Shown one piece after another: positions 1-6,719 of a stretch of DNA of 12,498 nucleotides. A program made the translations under genes and the position numbers. The notes beneath the pieces are model-generated. The model ran no database searches, had not been told where the DNA came from, and saw only the letters and a list, made by a program, of their open reading frames with translations. The stretch comes from Verrucomicrobiales bacterium. GTDB taxonomy: Bacteria > Verrucomicrobiota > Verrucomicrobiia > Limisphaerales > UBA1096. Position 1 is the stretch's first letter, and each line of letters starts with the position of its first letter. Location: assembly GCA_028817635.1 (NCBI GenBank), contig JAPPPH010000482.1, forward strand, positions 5,446-17,943, given 5' to 3'.

Positions 1-1
1 C

Positions 2-475
2 GCCGACCTTGTCGAATCCCGCCAAATTAGCGAACGCTGGCGTCAGTTTGAAATGGAGTACGGCACCCGCGACTCCATCCGGCAACGCTTGGCCACGCTG
101 GAAGGTGTCACCAATGAGCGCGACAACTTCATCCTCGAGAACGGCATCCTCCTTGGCCGCATCGAAAAACTCAGCGTCGAACTTTCCCGCTACACCGGCA
201 CCTCGGTGAAGGTTTCACTCCCTCCGGATCTCGCCGGAAAGGTGACCGCGGTGGACGCCCAATACGATTTCGTCGTTTTGGACGTGGGTGAAGATCAGGG
301 GGTACGCGAACACGGCGAAGTCCTAGTCGGACGCGGAGCCGGAGCCGATGCCCAACTGGTGGGCCGCCTCCGCATCCTTAGCGTTGAGAAATCCCGCAGC
401 ATCGCCAACATCATGCCCGACTACAAAACCGGGGAGATTCAAACCGGCGACTACGTTTTCTCAGAGCGCAACTAA
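2..475 (+). CDS. Coiled-coil protein of unknown function, 3' part
   Basis: The frame is open from base 2 to a TAA at 473-475, so the true start lies upstream of the window and the first visible ATG (53) is probably internal. The 157 visible residues begin with a charged, heptad-like helix (residues about 5-65, ending near LSVELSRYTGT) that suggests a coiled coil. A compact C-terminal domain of about 90 residues follows, rich in V/G/D turns (VVLDVGEDQGVREHGEVLV, then VGRLRI and a final GDYVF). This pattern resembles the beta-rich C-terminal domains of MreC-like and FlgT-like envelope proteins, where a conserved Asp-Gly turn precedes GD-V; that likeness is by eye only. The short lipoprotein gene starts 8 bases after the stop, so the two are probably co-transcribed and may both act in the envelope. 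Function not recognised. Confidence 0.75.
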   Translation, partial: ADLVESRQISERWRQFEMEYGTRDSIRQRLATLEGVTNERDNFILENGILLGRIEKLSVELSRYTGTSVKVSLPPDLAGKVTAVDAQYDFVVLDVGEDQGVREHGEVLVGRGAGADAQLVGRLRILSVEKSRSIANIMPDYKTGEIQTGDYVFSERN

Positions 476-483
476 TTCTCATT

Positions 484-657
484 ATGACATTCCTCAAGAC
501 AATACGACCCATCGGAGCTCTGGCCATGGCTGTGTTTGTCTTGGGCCTTGCCAGTGGTTGCCTAAATCCGGATCCTGAAAACAAGTCCGCTCAACCATGG
601 AACAAACAGCGCCCATGGGAGCACGGTTTGCCCGGCGGACTAACCGATCGCCGTTAA
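484..657 (+). CDS. Small predicted lipoprotein, 57 aa
   Basis: ATG at 484 and TAA at 655-657 give 57 residues. The N-terminus has basic residues (K5, R8), a hydrophobic core (about residues 10-22) and the sequence LASGC, an acceptable lipobox with the lipidated Cys at residue 26. The mature peptide is only about 32 residues and carries two Pro-Trp motifs (PWNKQRPWEHG) and a Gly-rich tail ending LPGGLTDRR. Short lipoproteins with Trp-Pro and LPGG-like motifs seem familiar from Verrucomicrobia, but that is from memory and needs a search. It sits 8 bases behind the coiled-coil gene and 22 bases before a strong terminator, which supports a real transcribed gene at the end of an operon. No function can be assigned; an outer-membrane or periplasmic anchor is a guess. 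No Shine-Dalgarno sequence is visible. Confidence 0.7.
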   Translation: MTFLKTIRPIGALAMAVFVLGLASGCLNPDPENKSAQPWNKQRPWEHGLPGGLTDRR

Positions 658-679
658 ACCAAACAACAACGATTTTTTT

Positions 680-705
680 GCCGGGCGACCTGCCCGGCTT
701 TTTTT
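680..705 (+). terminator. Rho-independent terminator of the lipoprotein operon
   Basis: A perfect 7-bp stem GCCGGGC / GCCCGGC with a 5-base loop (GACCT) is followed at once by seven T. It lies 22 bases after the lipoprotein stop codon, as expected for a plus-strand intrinsic terminator. It has no matching U-tract in the opposite direction. Confidence 0.93.
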
Positions 706-761
706 ATTTTCGGCGCCAAAAAAATGGTTCATTTTTTTCTTTCCCATAACCGGCTACTTTA

Positions 762-770
762 TGCTATAAA
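762..770 (+). promoter_or_regulatory. Probable extended -10 promoter of clpB
   Basis: TGCTATAAA matches the extended -10 element TGnTATAAT with one mismatch. No clear -35 hexamer is present 16-18 bases upstream, which is tolerable for extended -10 promoters. The predicted transcript start is near 777, giving a leader of about 37 bases that contains the hairpin at 786-804. No CIRCE operator and no convincing sigma32-type promoter were seen. The reading relies on the E. coli sigma70 consensus. Confidence 0.4.
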
Positions 771-785
771 TACACCGTAATAAGT

Positions 786-804
786 GCCGACGGCATCCGT
801 CGGC
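786..804 (+). promoter_or_regulatory. Strong hairpin in the clpB leader
   Basis: GCCGACGG-CAT-CCGTCGGC is a perfect 8-bp, GC-rich inverted repeat with a 3-base loop, ending 9 bases before the clpB ATG at 814. There is no T-run, so it is not a terminator. Its position so close to the start codon suggests a translational control element, possibly temperature sensitive, but this is inference. Confidence 0.5.
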
Positions 805-813
805 GTGTTGATT

Positions 814-3417
814 ATGCGATTGGACAAACTGACAACCAAATCACAGGAGGCGCTGCAGGCAGCGCAGGAACTGGCTCACCAACACTCGCAACAGCAGGTG
901 GACGGCGAGCACTTGGCATTGGCTCTGGCACAACAGCAGGACGGAATCATCCCCACCCTGCTGCAGCGTACCGGTGTGGACTTGGCCAAGTTTCAGGCCG
1001 ACCTCGCGGCCGAAATTGGGCGCATGGCCAAGGTGCAGGGCACCAGCTCCGCCGACCTCTACCTAAGCCCTGAGCTAAAGCAGGCAATGGATGCCGCCCA
1101 GACGGAAGCCACCTCGCTTGGCGACGAATTCATCAGCACGGAACACCTGCTACTCGGCCTGTTGGCCAAGGGCGGCAACGCGCTAGGCCGCGTATTTAAG
1201 TCCCACAACCTCGGGCGCGAGGGACTGCTCGATGCACTTGGCCAAGTGCGCGGCAACCAGCGTGTCACCGATGCCAACCCGGAGGATAAATTTCAGGCTC
1301 TCGAAAAGTACGGCCAAGATCTCACCGCCTTGGCCAAGCAGGGAAAAATTGACCCCATCATCGGGCGGGACGATGAAATCCGGCGCGTGATGCAGGTGCT
1401 CAGTCGCCGCACGAAAAACAATCCGGTGCTCATCGGCGAACCGGGCGTCGGCAAGACCGCGATCGCCGAGGGGCTGGCCCGGCGCATCGTCAGCGGCGAC
1501 GTCCCCGAGTCGCTCAAGGACAAAACCCTCATCGCGATGGACCTGAGCGCCATGATCGCCGGCGCGAAGTACCGCGGGGAATTCGAGGATCGCCTCAAGG
1601 CCTTCATCAAGGAGGTCACCTCTAGCGACGGGCAAATAATTCTGTTCATCGACGAGCTGCACACGCTGGTCGGGGCCGGGGCCGCCGAGGGCGCAACCGA
1701 TGCCGCCAACATGCTCAAGCCCCAGCTCGCCCGAGGCGAACTCCGCTGTGTCGGCGCCACCACGCTCGATGAGTACCGCAAGTACATCGAAAAGGATCCC
1801 GCACTGGAGCGACGCTTCCAGCCGGTCACCGTCGACGAGCCAAGCGTCGAGGCATCGGTCGCCATCCTGCGCGGGCTCAAAGAGCGCTACGAGGTGCACC
1901 ACGGCATCCGAATTCAGGACACCGCGTTGGTGTCCGCTGCCACCCTTTCCGACCGATACATCACCGACCGGTTCCTGCCGGACAAGGCCATCGACCTCAT
2001 CGACGAGGCCGCCTCGCGACTGCGCATGGAACTCGACTCGATGCCGACGGAGATCGACCAGCTCGAGCGCCAAGTCATGCAGCTCGAGATCGAGCGCACA
2101 GCGTTGAAGAAGGAAAAGGACGAGGCCAGCCGCGAGCGCTTGGCCAAGCTCGAGGAAAACCTCGCCAATCTCAAGGAACAGTCCGACGAATTAAAGGCGC
2201 GTTGGCAGGACGAGAAGGCGTCGATCAATGCCGTCAGCATTGTCAACAGCCAGCTCGAGGAGGCGCATCGTGATCAGGAAAAGGCCGAGCGCGAGGGCGA
2301 CCTGAATGCTGCCGCGCAGATTCGTTACGAGACGATCCCCGAGTTGGAGAAAAAACTCGGCGAGATGCAGCAGGCACTCAACGAGGCCGAGGAGACCAAG
2401 CGACTATTGAAGGAGGAAGTCACCGACGAGGACGTCGCCGCCGTGGTTGCCGCATGGACCGGCATCCCGGTCTCCAAGATGCTCGAGGGCGAACGACAAA
2501 AGCTCGTGCACATGGAGGATCGCATCAGCGAGCGCGTGGTCGGCCAGCAAAAGGCGATCGCGGCTGTGGCCGATGCTGTGCGACGCGCCCGCAGCGGTTT
2601 GCAGGATCCCGACCGGCCGATCGGCTCGTTCGTTTTCATGGGGCCAACCGGTGTCGGCAAAACTGAGCTGGCACGGTCTCTCGCCGAGTTTTTGTTCGAT
2701 GACGAAACGGCGATGGTGCGCATCGATATGAGCGAGTACATGGAGCTACACACCGTGGCGCGTTTAATCGGTGCCCCGCCGGGCTACGTTGGCCACGAGG
2801 AAGGAGGCCAGCTCAGCGAGGCCGTCCGCCGCAAACCGTACAGCGTGGTCTTGTTCGACGAGATTGAGAAGGCGCATCCAGACGTGTTCAACGTCTTCCT
2901 GCAGGTGCTCGACGACGGCCGACTCACCGACGGCCAGGGGCGCACGGTCGATTTTCAAAACACGATTGTCATCATGACCAGCAACATCGGCTCGCACATT
3001 ATTCAGGACTACTTTCTCGACGGAAAAACGAGCGATGTCGATCGGCTAGACATGGAGCAAAAAGTCTCCGACGAAATGAAGGCCCACTTCCGGCCGGAAT
3101 TCGTCAACCGCATTGACGACACGATCATCTTCCACAGCCTCGACGAGGAGCAGCTCGGGGTGATCGTCGACATTCAGCTCAAGGCCGTGGCCAAGCGTCT
3201 GGCCGCCCAGCAACTCACGATGGAGATCACCGACGATGCCAAGCGGCACTTGGCCAAGGCCGGCTACGATCCGCAATTTGGCGCCCGCCCGCTCAAGCGT
3301 ACTGTGCAGGAGCTGTTGCTCAATCCGCTGGCCACGCGATTGCTCGACGGCGAATACAAGCCCGGCGACAACATCCGCATCAACGTCACCAACGACGAAC
3401 TCACGTTCGAAAAGTAA
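814..3417 (+). CDS. clpB: ATP-dependent disaggregating chaperone ClpB
   Basis: A hexameric AAA+ chaperone that pulls polypeptides out of aggregates through its central pore, working with DnaK/DnaJ/GrpE in the cytoplasm. I chose ATG 814 (867 aa) because it gives the family start MRLDKLTTKSQEAL; a GTG at 784 would add ten unconserved residues and put the leader hairpin in the coding region. Domains in order: Clp N domain (about 1-145); first ATPase with Walker A GEPGVGKT (208-215) and Walker B FIDE (D280, E281); long coiled-coil M domain (about 400-530) rich in E/K/L; second ATPase with Walker A GPTGVGKT (610-617) and Walker B LFDE (D682, E683); C-terminal oligomerisation domain. The M domain separates it from ClpA and ClpC. 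All key residues and the full length are intact. The gene holds six TTGGCCAA palindromes. Confidence 0.98.
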   Translation: MRLDKLTTKSQEALQAAQELAHQHSQQQVDGEHLALALAQQQDGIIPTLLQRTGVDLAKFQADLAAEIGRMAKVQGTSSADLYLSPELKQAMDAAQTEATSLGDEFISTEHLLLGLLAKGGNALGRVFKSHNLGREGLLDALGQVRGNQRVTDANPEDKFQALEKYGQDLTALAKQGKIDPIIGRDDEIRRVMQVLSRRTKNNPVLIGEPGVGKTAIAEGLARRIVSGDVPESLKDKTLIAMDLSAMIAGAKYRGEFEDRLKAFIKEVTSSDGQIILFIDELHTLVGAGAAEGATDAANMLKPQLARGELRCVGATTLDEYRKYIEKDPALERRFQPVTVDEPSVEASVAILRGLKERYEVHHGIRIQDTALVSAATLSDRYITDRFLPDKAIDLIDEAASRLRMELDSMPTEIDQLERQVMQLEIERTALKKEKDEASRERLAKLEENLANLKEQSDELKARWQDEKASINAVSIVNSQLEEAHRDQEKAEREGDLNAAAQIRYETIPELEKKLGEMQQALNEAEETKRLLKEEVTDEDVAAVVAAWTGIPVSKMLEGERQKLVHMEDRISERVVGQQKAIAAVADAVRRARSGLQDPDRPIGSFVFMGPTGVGKTELARSLAEFLFDDETAMVRIDMSEYMELHTVARLIGAPPGYVGHEEGGQLSEAVRRKPYSVVLFDEIEKAHPDVFNVFLQVLDDGRLTDGQGRTVDFQNTIVIMTSNIGSHIIQDYFLDGKTSDVDRLDMEQKVSDEMKAHFRPEFVNRIDDTIIFHSLDEEQLGVIVDIQLKAVAKRLAAQQLTMEITDDAKRHLAKAGYDPQFGARPLKRTVQELLLNPLATRLLDGEYKPGDNIRINVTNDELTFEK

Positions 3418-3436
3418 CGTTCAACCCTCACCCCGG

Positions 3437-3470
3437 CCCTCTCCCTGTCCAGGGAGGGGGGATTTTCTTA
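3437..3470 (+). terminator. GC-rich hairpin after clpB, likely terminator
   Basis: A 10-bp stem (CCCTCTCCCT / AGGGAGGGGG, one G-U pair) with a 4-base loop starts 20 bases after the clpB stop and is followed by GATTTTCTTA, a short T-rich tract. It lies in the 56-base gap between two convergent genes and may also slow transcription arriving from the minus strand, though no U-run follows on that side. The surrounding CTCACCCCGGCCCTCTCCC resembles a dispersed repeat found near gene ends in many GC-rich genomes. Confidence 0.6.
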
Positions 3471-3473
3471 CCT

Positions 3474-4805
3474 TCAACTCCCGGGGAGGGCGTGGAATCG
3501 GCGAATAATTTTTCCGTCGTCGATGTTCCACAAAACGACTTCACCGTCGTAGGCACCGCTTGCCGCCTGACGTGTGGCGACGGACACAGTCACCGAGAGT
3601 ACGGCTTCCTTGTGCCCGTCCCACTTGCGACTCTCGTCCTTGATATTGATGTTGAAAGCGCGGACGGAGCGGTCGTCCCCGGCGACCAACACCTCGGTGC
3701 CAAGCCGGGCGATGGCCATTGCCGTGCCCCGGTTTGATGAGGAGTCGTTCACTTTTTTTGGCCCCTCGATTTTCCAGTGGTGCATTTTTTGGTCGTCGCC
3801 AATCGAAAAAATCTCCTTCCCGTTTTCGTGGAACAATGCATCGCGAACATAGTTTTGATGCCCAAGATAACTGACAATTCTCGCGCCGGTTTGAGCGTTG
3901 AACACCTTTACCGTTTTGTCCCGACTCGCAGTAACCAGGCGGGAGTCATCAGTGTTCCAAGCCACGGAGTTGACCCAGTCGGAATGGCTACCCAACTCAT
4001 GCGTCACCTCGCCGGACTCAATATTGACCAACCGCAGTTTATTGTCCGCGCTGCCGGCGGCCAGTCGTTTGCCGTCGTTGCTAAACGCGACGGCGAACAC
4101 GACATCGGCAGTCGTAATCGGTACAGACTGCAGTTCGCGGTTGGCCAGATCGAATATCCGCACCTCTCCCAGTCTGCCGGGTTGGCCGCTCGCCACCGCA
4201 AGTCGTTGGCCATCGGGTGAAATCGACAGATCGTAAACCCGCTCAGCAATGTTGCCCAATCGGTCGAGCAGTTTGCCCGTTTTTGCATCCCACACTGTCA
4301 CCTCCCGATAGCCACTGGCAAACAACCGCTCGCCTTTGGCACCGAACTCAATCGCCGTAATTGGCACCGCTGATGGATATGTTTTCGGTGCGGGCGGATG
4401 ATTAATCGGCTGTAGCAGACCGGCCAGCTCCGCCGTCTCCGTTGTCCCGTCGAACTTTGCGCCCTCGACGATCCAGCGTTTCACCAAATCGATCTGTTTT
4501 GGTGACAGCGGCTCGCCGTCCTGCGGCATCAGGTCGTCCTCATCATCCGTCGTGAGCCGCAGGAACAACTCGCTCTTCGTCGGCTTTCCTTTGACGACTG
4601 CCGGGGCATCGCTCTTCCCGGCTTTGAGCAGGGACTCGAATGTGTCCACCCGGTAGCCTCCCTTGACTTTCTTCGGGCCGTGGCAACCCTGACATTGCTT
4701 CACCAGCATCGGGGCGATGTCACGGACGAAACTGACAGGAGCTTGGCCAAGCGCTTGGCCAAGCGACAGGCTAATCCACAGTATGACACACCCGAATCGA
4801 CTCAT
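3474..4805 (-). CDS. Secreted Planctomycete-type cytochrome c / WD40 propeller protein
   Basis: 443 residues from ATG 4805; a TTG 25 codons upstream would overlap recO and spoil the signal peptide. Residues 1-22 form a signal peptide (hydrophobic stretch CVILWISLSL, then LGQALGQA), so the protein is exported. Residues about 25-120 are a PSCyt1-like cytochrome C domain with heme motif CQGCH (38-42) and a likely distal Met ligand (M93 in LMPQDGE). The rest shows seven WD40-like blades, for example SDWVNSVAW...TVKVFNAQ and KEAVLSVTV...VVLWNIDDG, enough for a complete beta-propeller. This pairing is common in Planctomycetes and Verrucomicrobia and is of unknown function, perhaps in periplasmic redox or surface binding. 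It is last in the phoH series, 43 bases after recO. Two tandem TTGGCCAA palindromes encode the LGQALGQA end of the signal peptide. Confidence 0.88.
   Translation of the reverse strand: MSRFGCVILWISLSLGQALGQAPVSFVRDIAPMLVKQCQGCHGPKKVKGGYRVDTFESLLKAGKSDAPAVVKGKPTKSELFLRLTTDDEDDLMPQDGEPLSPKQIDLVKRWIVEGAKFDGTTETAELAGLLQPINHPPAPKTYPSAVPITAIEFGAKGERLFASGYREVTVWDAKTGKLLDRLGNIAERVYDLSISPDGQRLAVASGQPGRLGEVRIFDLANRELQSVPITTADVVFAVAFSNDGKRLAAGSADNKLRLVNIESGEVTHELGSHSDWVNSVAWNTDDSRLVTASRDKTVKVFNAQTGARIVSYLGHQNYVRDALFHENGKEIFSIGDDQKMHHWKIEGPKKVNDSSSNRGTAMAIARLGTEVLVAGDDRSVRAFNINIKDESRKWDGHKEAVLSVTVSVATRQAASGAYDGEVVLWNIDDGKIIRRFHALPGS
4741..4764. repeat. Tandem pair of GCTTGGCCAAGC palindromes
   Basis: Two exact 12-base palindromes lie head to tail with no spacer. 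They fall inside the start of the cytochrome/WD40 gene and encode the LGQALGQA part of its signal peptide, in a different frame from the usual Leu-Ala-Lys reading. Confidence 0.95.
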
Positions 4806-4827
4806 GAAACGCACGCACCTTGCCCGT

Positions 4828-4836
4828 TTGGCCAAG
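4828..4836. repeat. Intergenic TTGGCCAAG copy before the cytochrome/WD40 gene
   Basis: A copy of the iterated 8-mer lies in the 43-base gap between the recO stop and the ATG at 4805. Outside any coding frame, it cannot be explained by protein sequence. Confidence 0.85.
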
Positions 4837-4848
4837 TGCTGGCAAGAA

Positions 4849-5478
4849 TCAGCCACGCCTGCCCCGGGCAACGCTGCCAATATGGCGCTGGATAAACCGC
4901 TCTATGAACTTGGCCAAGCGATCCATCTGTACCGCGCTTGGCTTGAGCTTGGCCAAGCTTTCCCATCCCGACTCCGCCATCTTCGCAGCAACCGCTCGAC
5001 TGCCGGGATCGAGCCCACTCTGTTCCCAGTTCGGAGCCAGCCCTTGGCTGTCGAGAAACTTGACCTCGAACACCGTCAACCAAAACTCGCCGGCCCCATC
5101 GTCATTCAGCCGCCGCACCAATTCGAGCAGCAGGTTGTACTCTCCGGCCAACGGCGTTTGCTCCTCGGTGGCGCGTGTGATCAACCGAGTGGCACTGGCA
5201 AGGCAGTCGAGCAACTCGACGTCTGTGCGGAGTCTGGGAAAAGTTACCGTTAGAGCCACCTCACGGAGCGTGTGCAGATCGGATCGGCGGCTGCGCTGGA
5301 AGCTGAATTCGGCAACGTGAAACAGGTCTAGTTTGCCCTGAAATGCGGATTTGGGGCGGCGCGCCCCCTTGGCCACGGTGCCGATGCGGCCCATGTCAGG
5401 ACTCAACCAATGGACGACGAGGCTGGTTTCCGTGAGGGGAAAAAGACGAAGAATCAGGCCGGTCGTTCGTTCATACAT
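4849..5478 (-). CDS. recO: DNA repair protein RecO
   Basis: RecO works in the RecFOR pathway: it binds single-stranded DNA and SSB and, with RecR, loads RecA at gaps. The N-terminus MYERTTGLILRLFPLTE, then the SLVVHWLSPDMG and VAKGARRPKS motifs, matches the RecO OB-fold (residues about 1-80); an all-helical C-terminal half follows. At 209 residues it is shorter than typical RecO (about 240). The region after FEVKFLDSQGLAPNWE, where many RecO proteins carry a four-Cys zinc site, has no cysteines, so it is a zinc-less form as in E. coli. Its ATG overlaps the end of the DUF502 gene by 8 bases, implying coupled translation. Two TTGGCCAA copies (4910, 4949) encode Leu-Ala-Lys near the C-terminus. 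No Shine-Dalgarno sequence. Confidence 0.92.
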   Translation of the reverse strand: MYERTTGLILRLFPLTETSLVVHWLSPDMGRIGTVAKGARRPKSAFQGKLDLFHVAEFSFQRSRRSDLHTLREVALTVTFPRLRTDVELLDCLASATRLITRATEEQTPLAGEYNLLLELVRRLNDDGAGEFWLTVFEVKFLDSQGLAPNWEQSGLDPGSRAVAAKMAESGWESLAKLKPSAVQMDRLAKFIERFIQRHIGSVARGRRG

Positions 5479-6199
5479 CTTTCGCCAGCAACCGCTCGGC
5501 CTCGGCCTTAAAGGCGGCCTGAATCCCGCCGGCGTTTTCGGGCGGCACCGCGCCGAGACTAACGATGTACTTGATGCCGTCGGCCACCGACATATCGAGC
5601 AGCGTCACCTTGCTCTCCGGCAACACCAGAAGGAAACCAGTGGTGGGGTTCGGCGTGGTCGGCACGAAGATGCTGATGATGCTCTCGCCCTCATCGGTCC
5701 TGACTTGCTCAGCCGTCACGAAGCCCACCGAGAACAGCCCCTTGCGCGGGAACTCCACCATCACCACCTGCTTGAAGCTCGATTTTTTCTCCGAGGTAAA
5801 CGCCTGGTTGACCTGCTTGACCGTGCCGTAGATTTTGCCCAACAGCGGTACGTTGAGGATGACATAATCAACGAGCTGCACCAGTTTTTTACCAACGTAA
5901 TAGCGGGTGAGAAAACCGAGCAGACCGGTCAGCACAATCGCCTCGACAACCGCGATCACCTTCCACCACCAAAACAACTCTTTGCCCGGGGCATCAGCGG
6001 TGGCGTCCTTCCAGATGTCAGTCAACTCAACTCCCGGAATGTATCGAAACGGATAAAGTAGAATATCTGAAACATCGACTGCCTTGTTGAACAACCAAAG
6101 CGCAATGCCGATGGAGATGATCACCGGCAGCACCACGGCCAGCCCGGTGAAAAAATTTCGGCGTCCCCGCCTGAAGATGGTTTTCTTCTGTTTACTCAT
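5471..6199 (-). CDS. DUF502 family inner-membrane protein
   Basis: 242 residues resembling the DUF502 (COG2928) family of unknown function. A basic cytoplasmic N-terminus (MSKQKKTIFRRGRRN) precedes a first membrane helix (about 17-37, GLAVVLPVIISIGIALWLF) and a second (about 80-98, VIAVVEAIVLTGLLGFLTR). The C-terminal half carries the family pattern: VPLLGKIYGTVKQVNQAF, VMVEFPRKGLFSVGFVT and VPTTPNPTTGFLLVLP, including the conserved Pro-Arg-Gly and PTTPNPTTG turns. Its start overlaps the ybeY stop by four bases (ATGA) and its end overlaps the recO start by eight, so it is embedded in the phoH operon. This context links it loosely to ribosome quality control or stress, but gives no proof. No Shine-Dalgarno sequence is seen. 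Confidence 0.93.
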   Translation of the reverse strand: MSKQKKTIFRRGRRNFFTGLAVVLPVIISIGIALWLFNKAVDVSDILLYPFRYIPGVELTDIWKDATADAPGKELFWWWKVIAVVEAIVLTGLLGFLTRYYVGKKLVQLVDYVILNVPLLGKIYGTVKQVNQAFTSEKKSSFKQVVMVEFPRKGLFSVGFVTAEQVRTDEGESIISIFVPTTPNPTTGFLLVLPESKVTLLDMSVADGIKYIVSLGAVPPENAGGIQAAFKAEAERLLAKDV

Positions 6200-6696
6200 C
6201 CGGCATCCGTTTTAGGCCCTTTGGCCAAGCGGCTCAAGGGAAAGCGGGATTCCGCCTCTTTCATTAATCGATTTTCCTCCCGTTTCATGATCTTGCGATT
6301 TACCGCATTGAGATCATCGTAGCCGCGCAGATGGAGAACACCGTGAATCAAGTACCGCGCCACCTCCTCCGGCCAAGTGGTGCCAAACTCCCGAGCGTAT
6401 TCCTCCGCTACAACGGGGCAAATAAACAGGTCGCCAAGGATCGGTCCCGGCTTGGGTGCATCCCCCGGTTCCCAATAATCGAACGTGATCACATCAGTCG
6501 GTCCCTCGTGCTGAAGGCTGGAAAAATTGATTCGCGCCATCTCCTCCGGCCCGACGAGAAACACGCCCAACTCATGGCCGCCCAGCTTTGGGTCGGTGCC
6601 GGGCTCGGTCACCGACAATGCCCACTTGGCCAAGCGCCGTATAATCCAGGCGTCAACCGGGTGGGTTTTCTGGCGACTGCGAACGGTTAACGACAT
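6196..6696 (-). CDS. ybeY: rRNA maturation endoribonuclease YbeY
   Basis: YbeY is a metal-dependent RNase needed for 16S rRNA 3'-end maturation and 70S ribosome quality control. The 166-residue protein has the family core: ELGVFLVGPEEMARIN, then GPTDVITFDY (substrate groove), GDLFICPVVAEEYA, and the metal site HGVLHLRGYDD (118-128). The first two ligands, H118 and H122, are present, but the third canonical His (HxxxHxxxxxH) is Asp128; the codon is a clear GAT at 6315-6313. Asp can bind zinc, and some other lineages are recalled to vary here, so activity is plausible. It follows phoH by 23 bases, a conserved pairing in bacteria, and overlaps DUF502 by ATGA. It contains two TTGGCCAA sites (6221, 6626), both read as Leu-Ala-Lys. 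Confidence 0.95.
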   Translation of the reverse strand: MSLTVRSRQKTHPVDAWIIRRLAKWALSVTEPGTDPKLGGHELGVFLVGPEEMARINFSSLQHEGPTDVITFDYWEPGDAPKPGPILGDLFICPVVAEEYAREFGTTWPEEVARYLIHGVLHLRGYDDLNAVNRKIMKREENRLMKEAESRFPLSRLAKGPKTDAG

Positions 6697-6703
6697 GACT
6701 CAA

Positions 6704-6715
6704 GCTTGGCCAAGC
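6704..6715. repeat. GCTTGGCCAAGC palindrome in the phoH-ybeY gap
   Basis: An exact 12-base copy fills half of the 23-base gap between the phoH stop and the ybeY start, 7 bases before the ATG at 6696. In its place one would expect a ribosome-binding site, which is absent. Confidence 0.92.
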
Positions 6716-6719
6716 GCGG

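Noticed and set aside
784..813. GTG 784 as the clpB start
   Set aside because: It adds ten residues not found in the family and translates the leader hairpin; ATG 814 gives the conserved MRLDKLT start.
720..813. CIRCE or sigma32 heat-shock control before clpB
   Set aside because: No TTAGCACTC / GAGTGCTAA pair and no CTTGAA with a properly spaced CCCATnT; a lone CCCATAA is not enough.
1183..2073. 296-residue open frame antisense to clpB
   Set aside because: It lies wholly within clpB on the opposite strand and shows no recognisable domain; long antisense frames are expected in GC-rich genes.
5351..6061. 236-residue plus-strand frame opposite recO and DUF502
   Set aside because: A shadow of two well-supported genes with low-complexity, His/Arg-rich translation.
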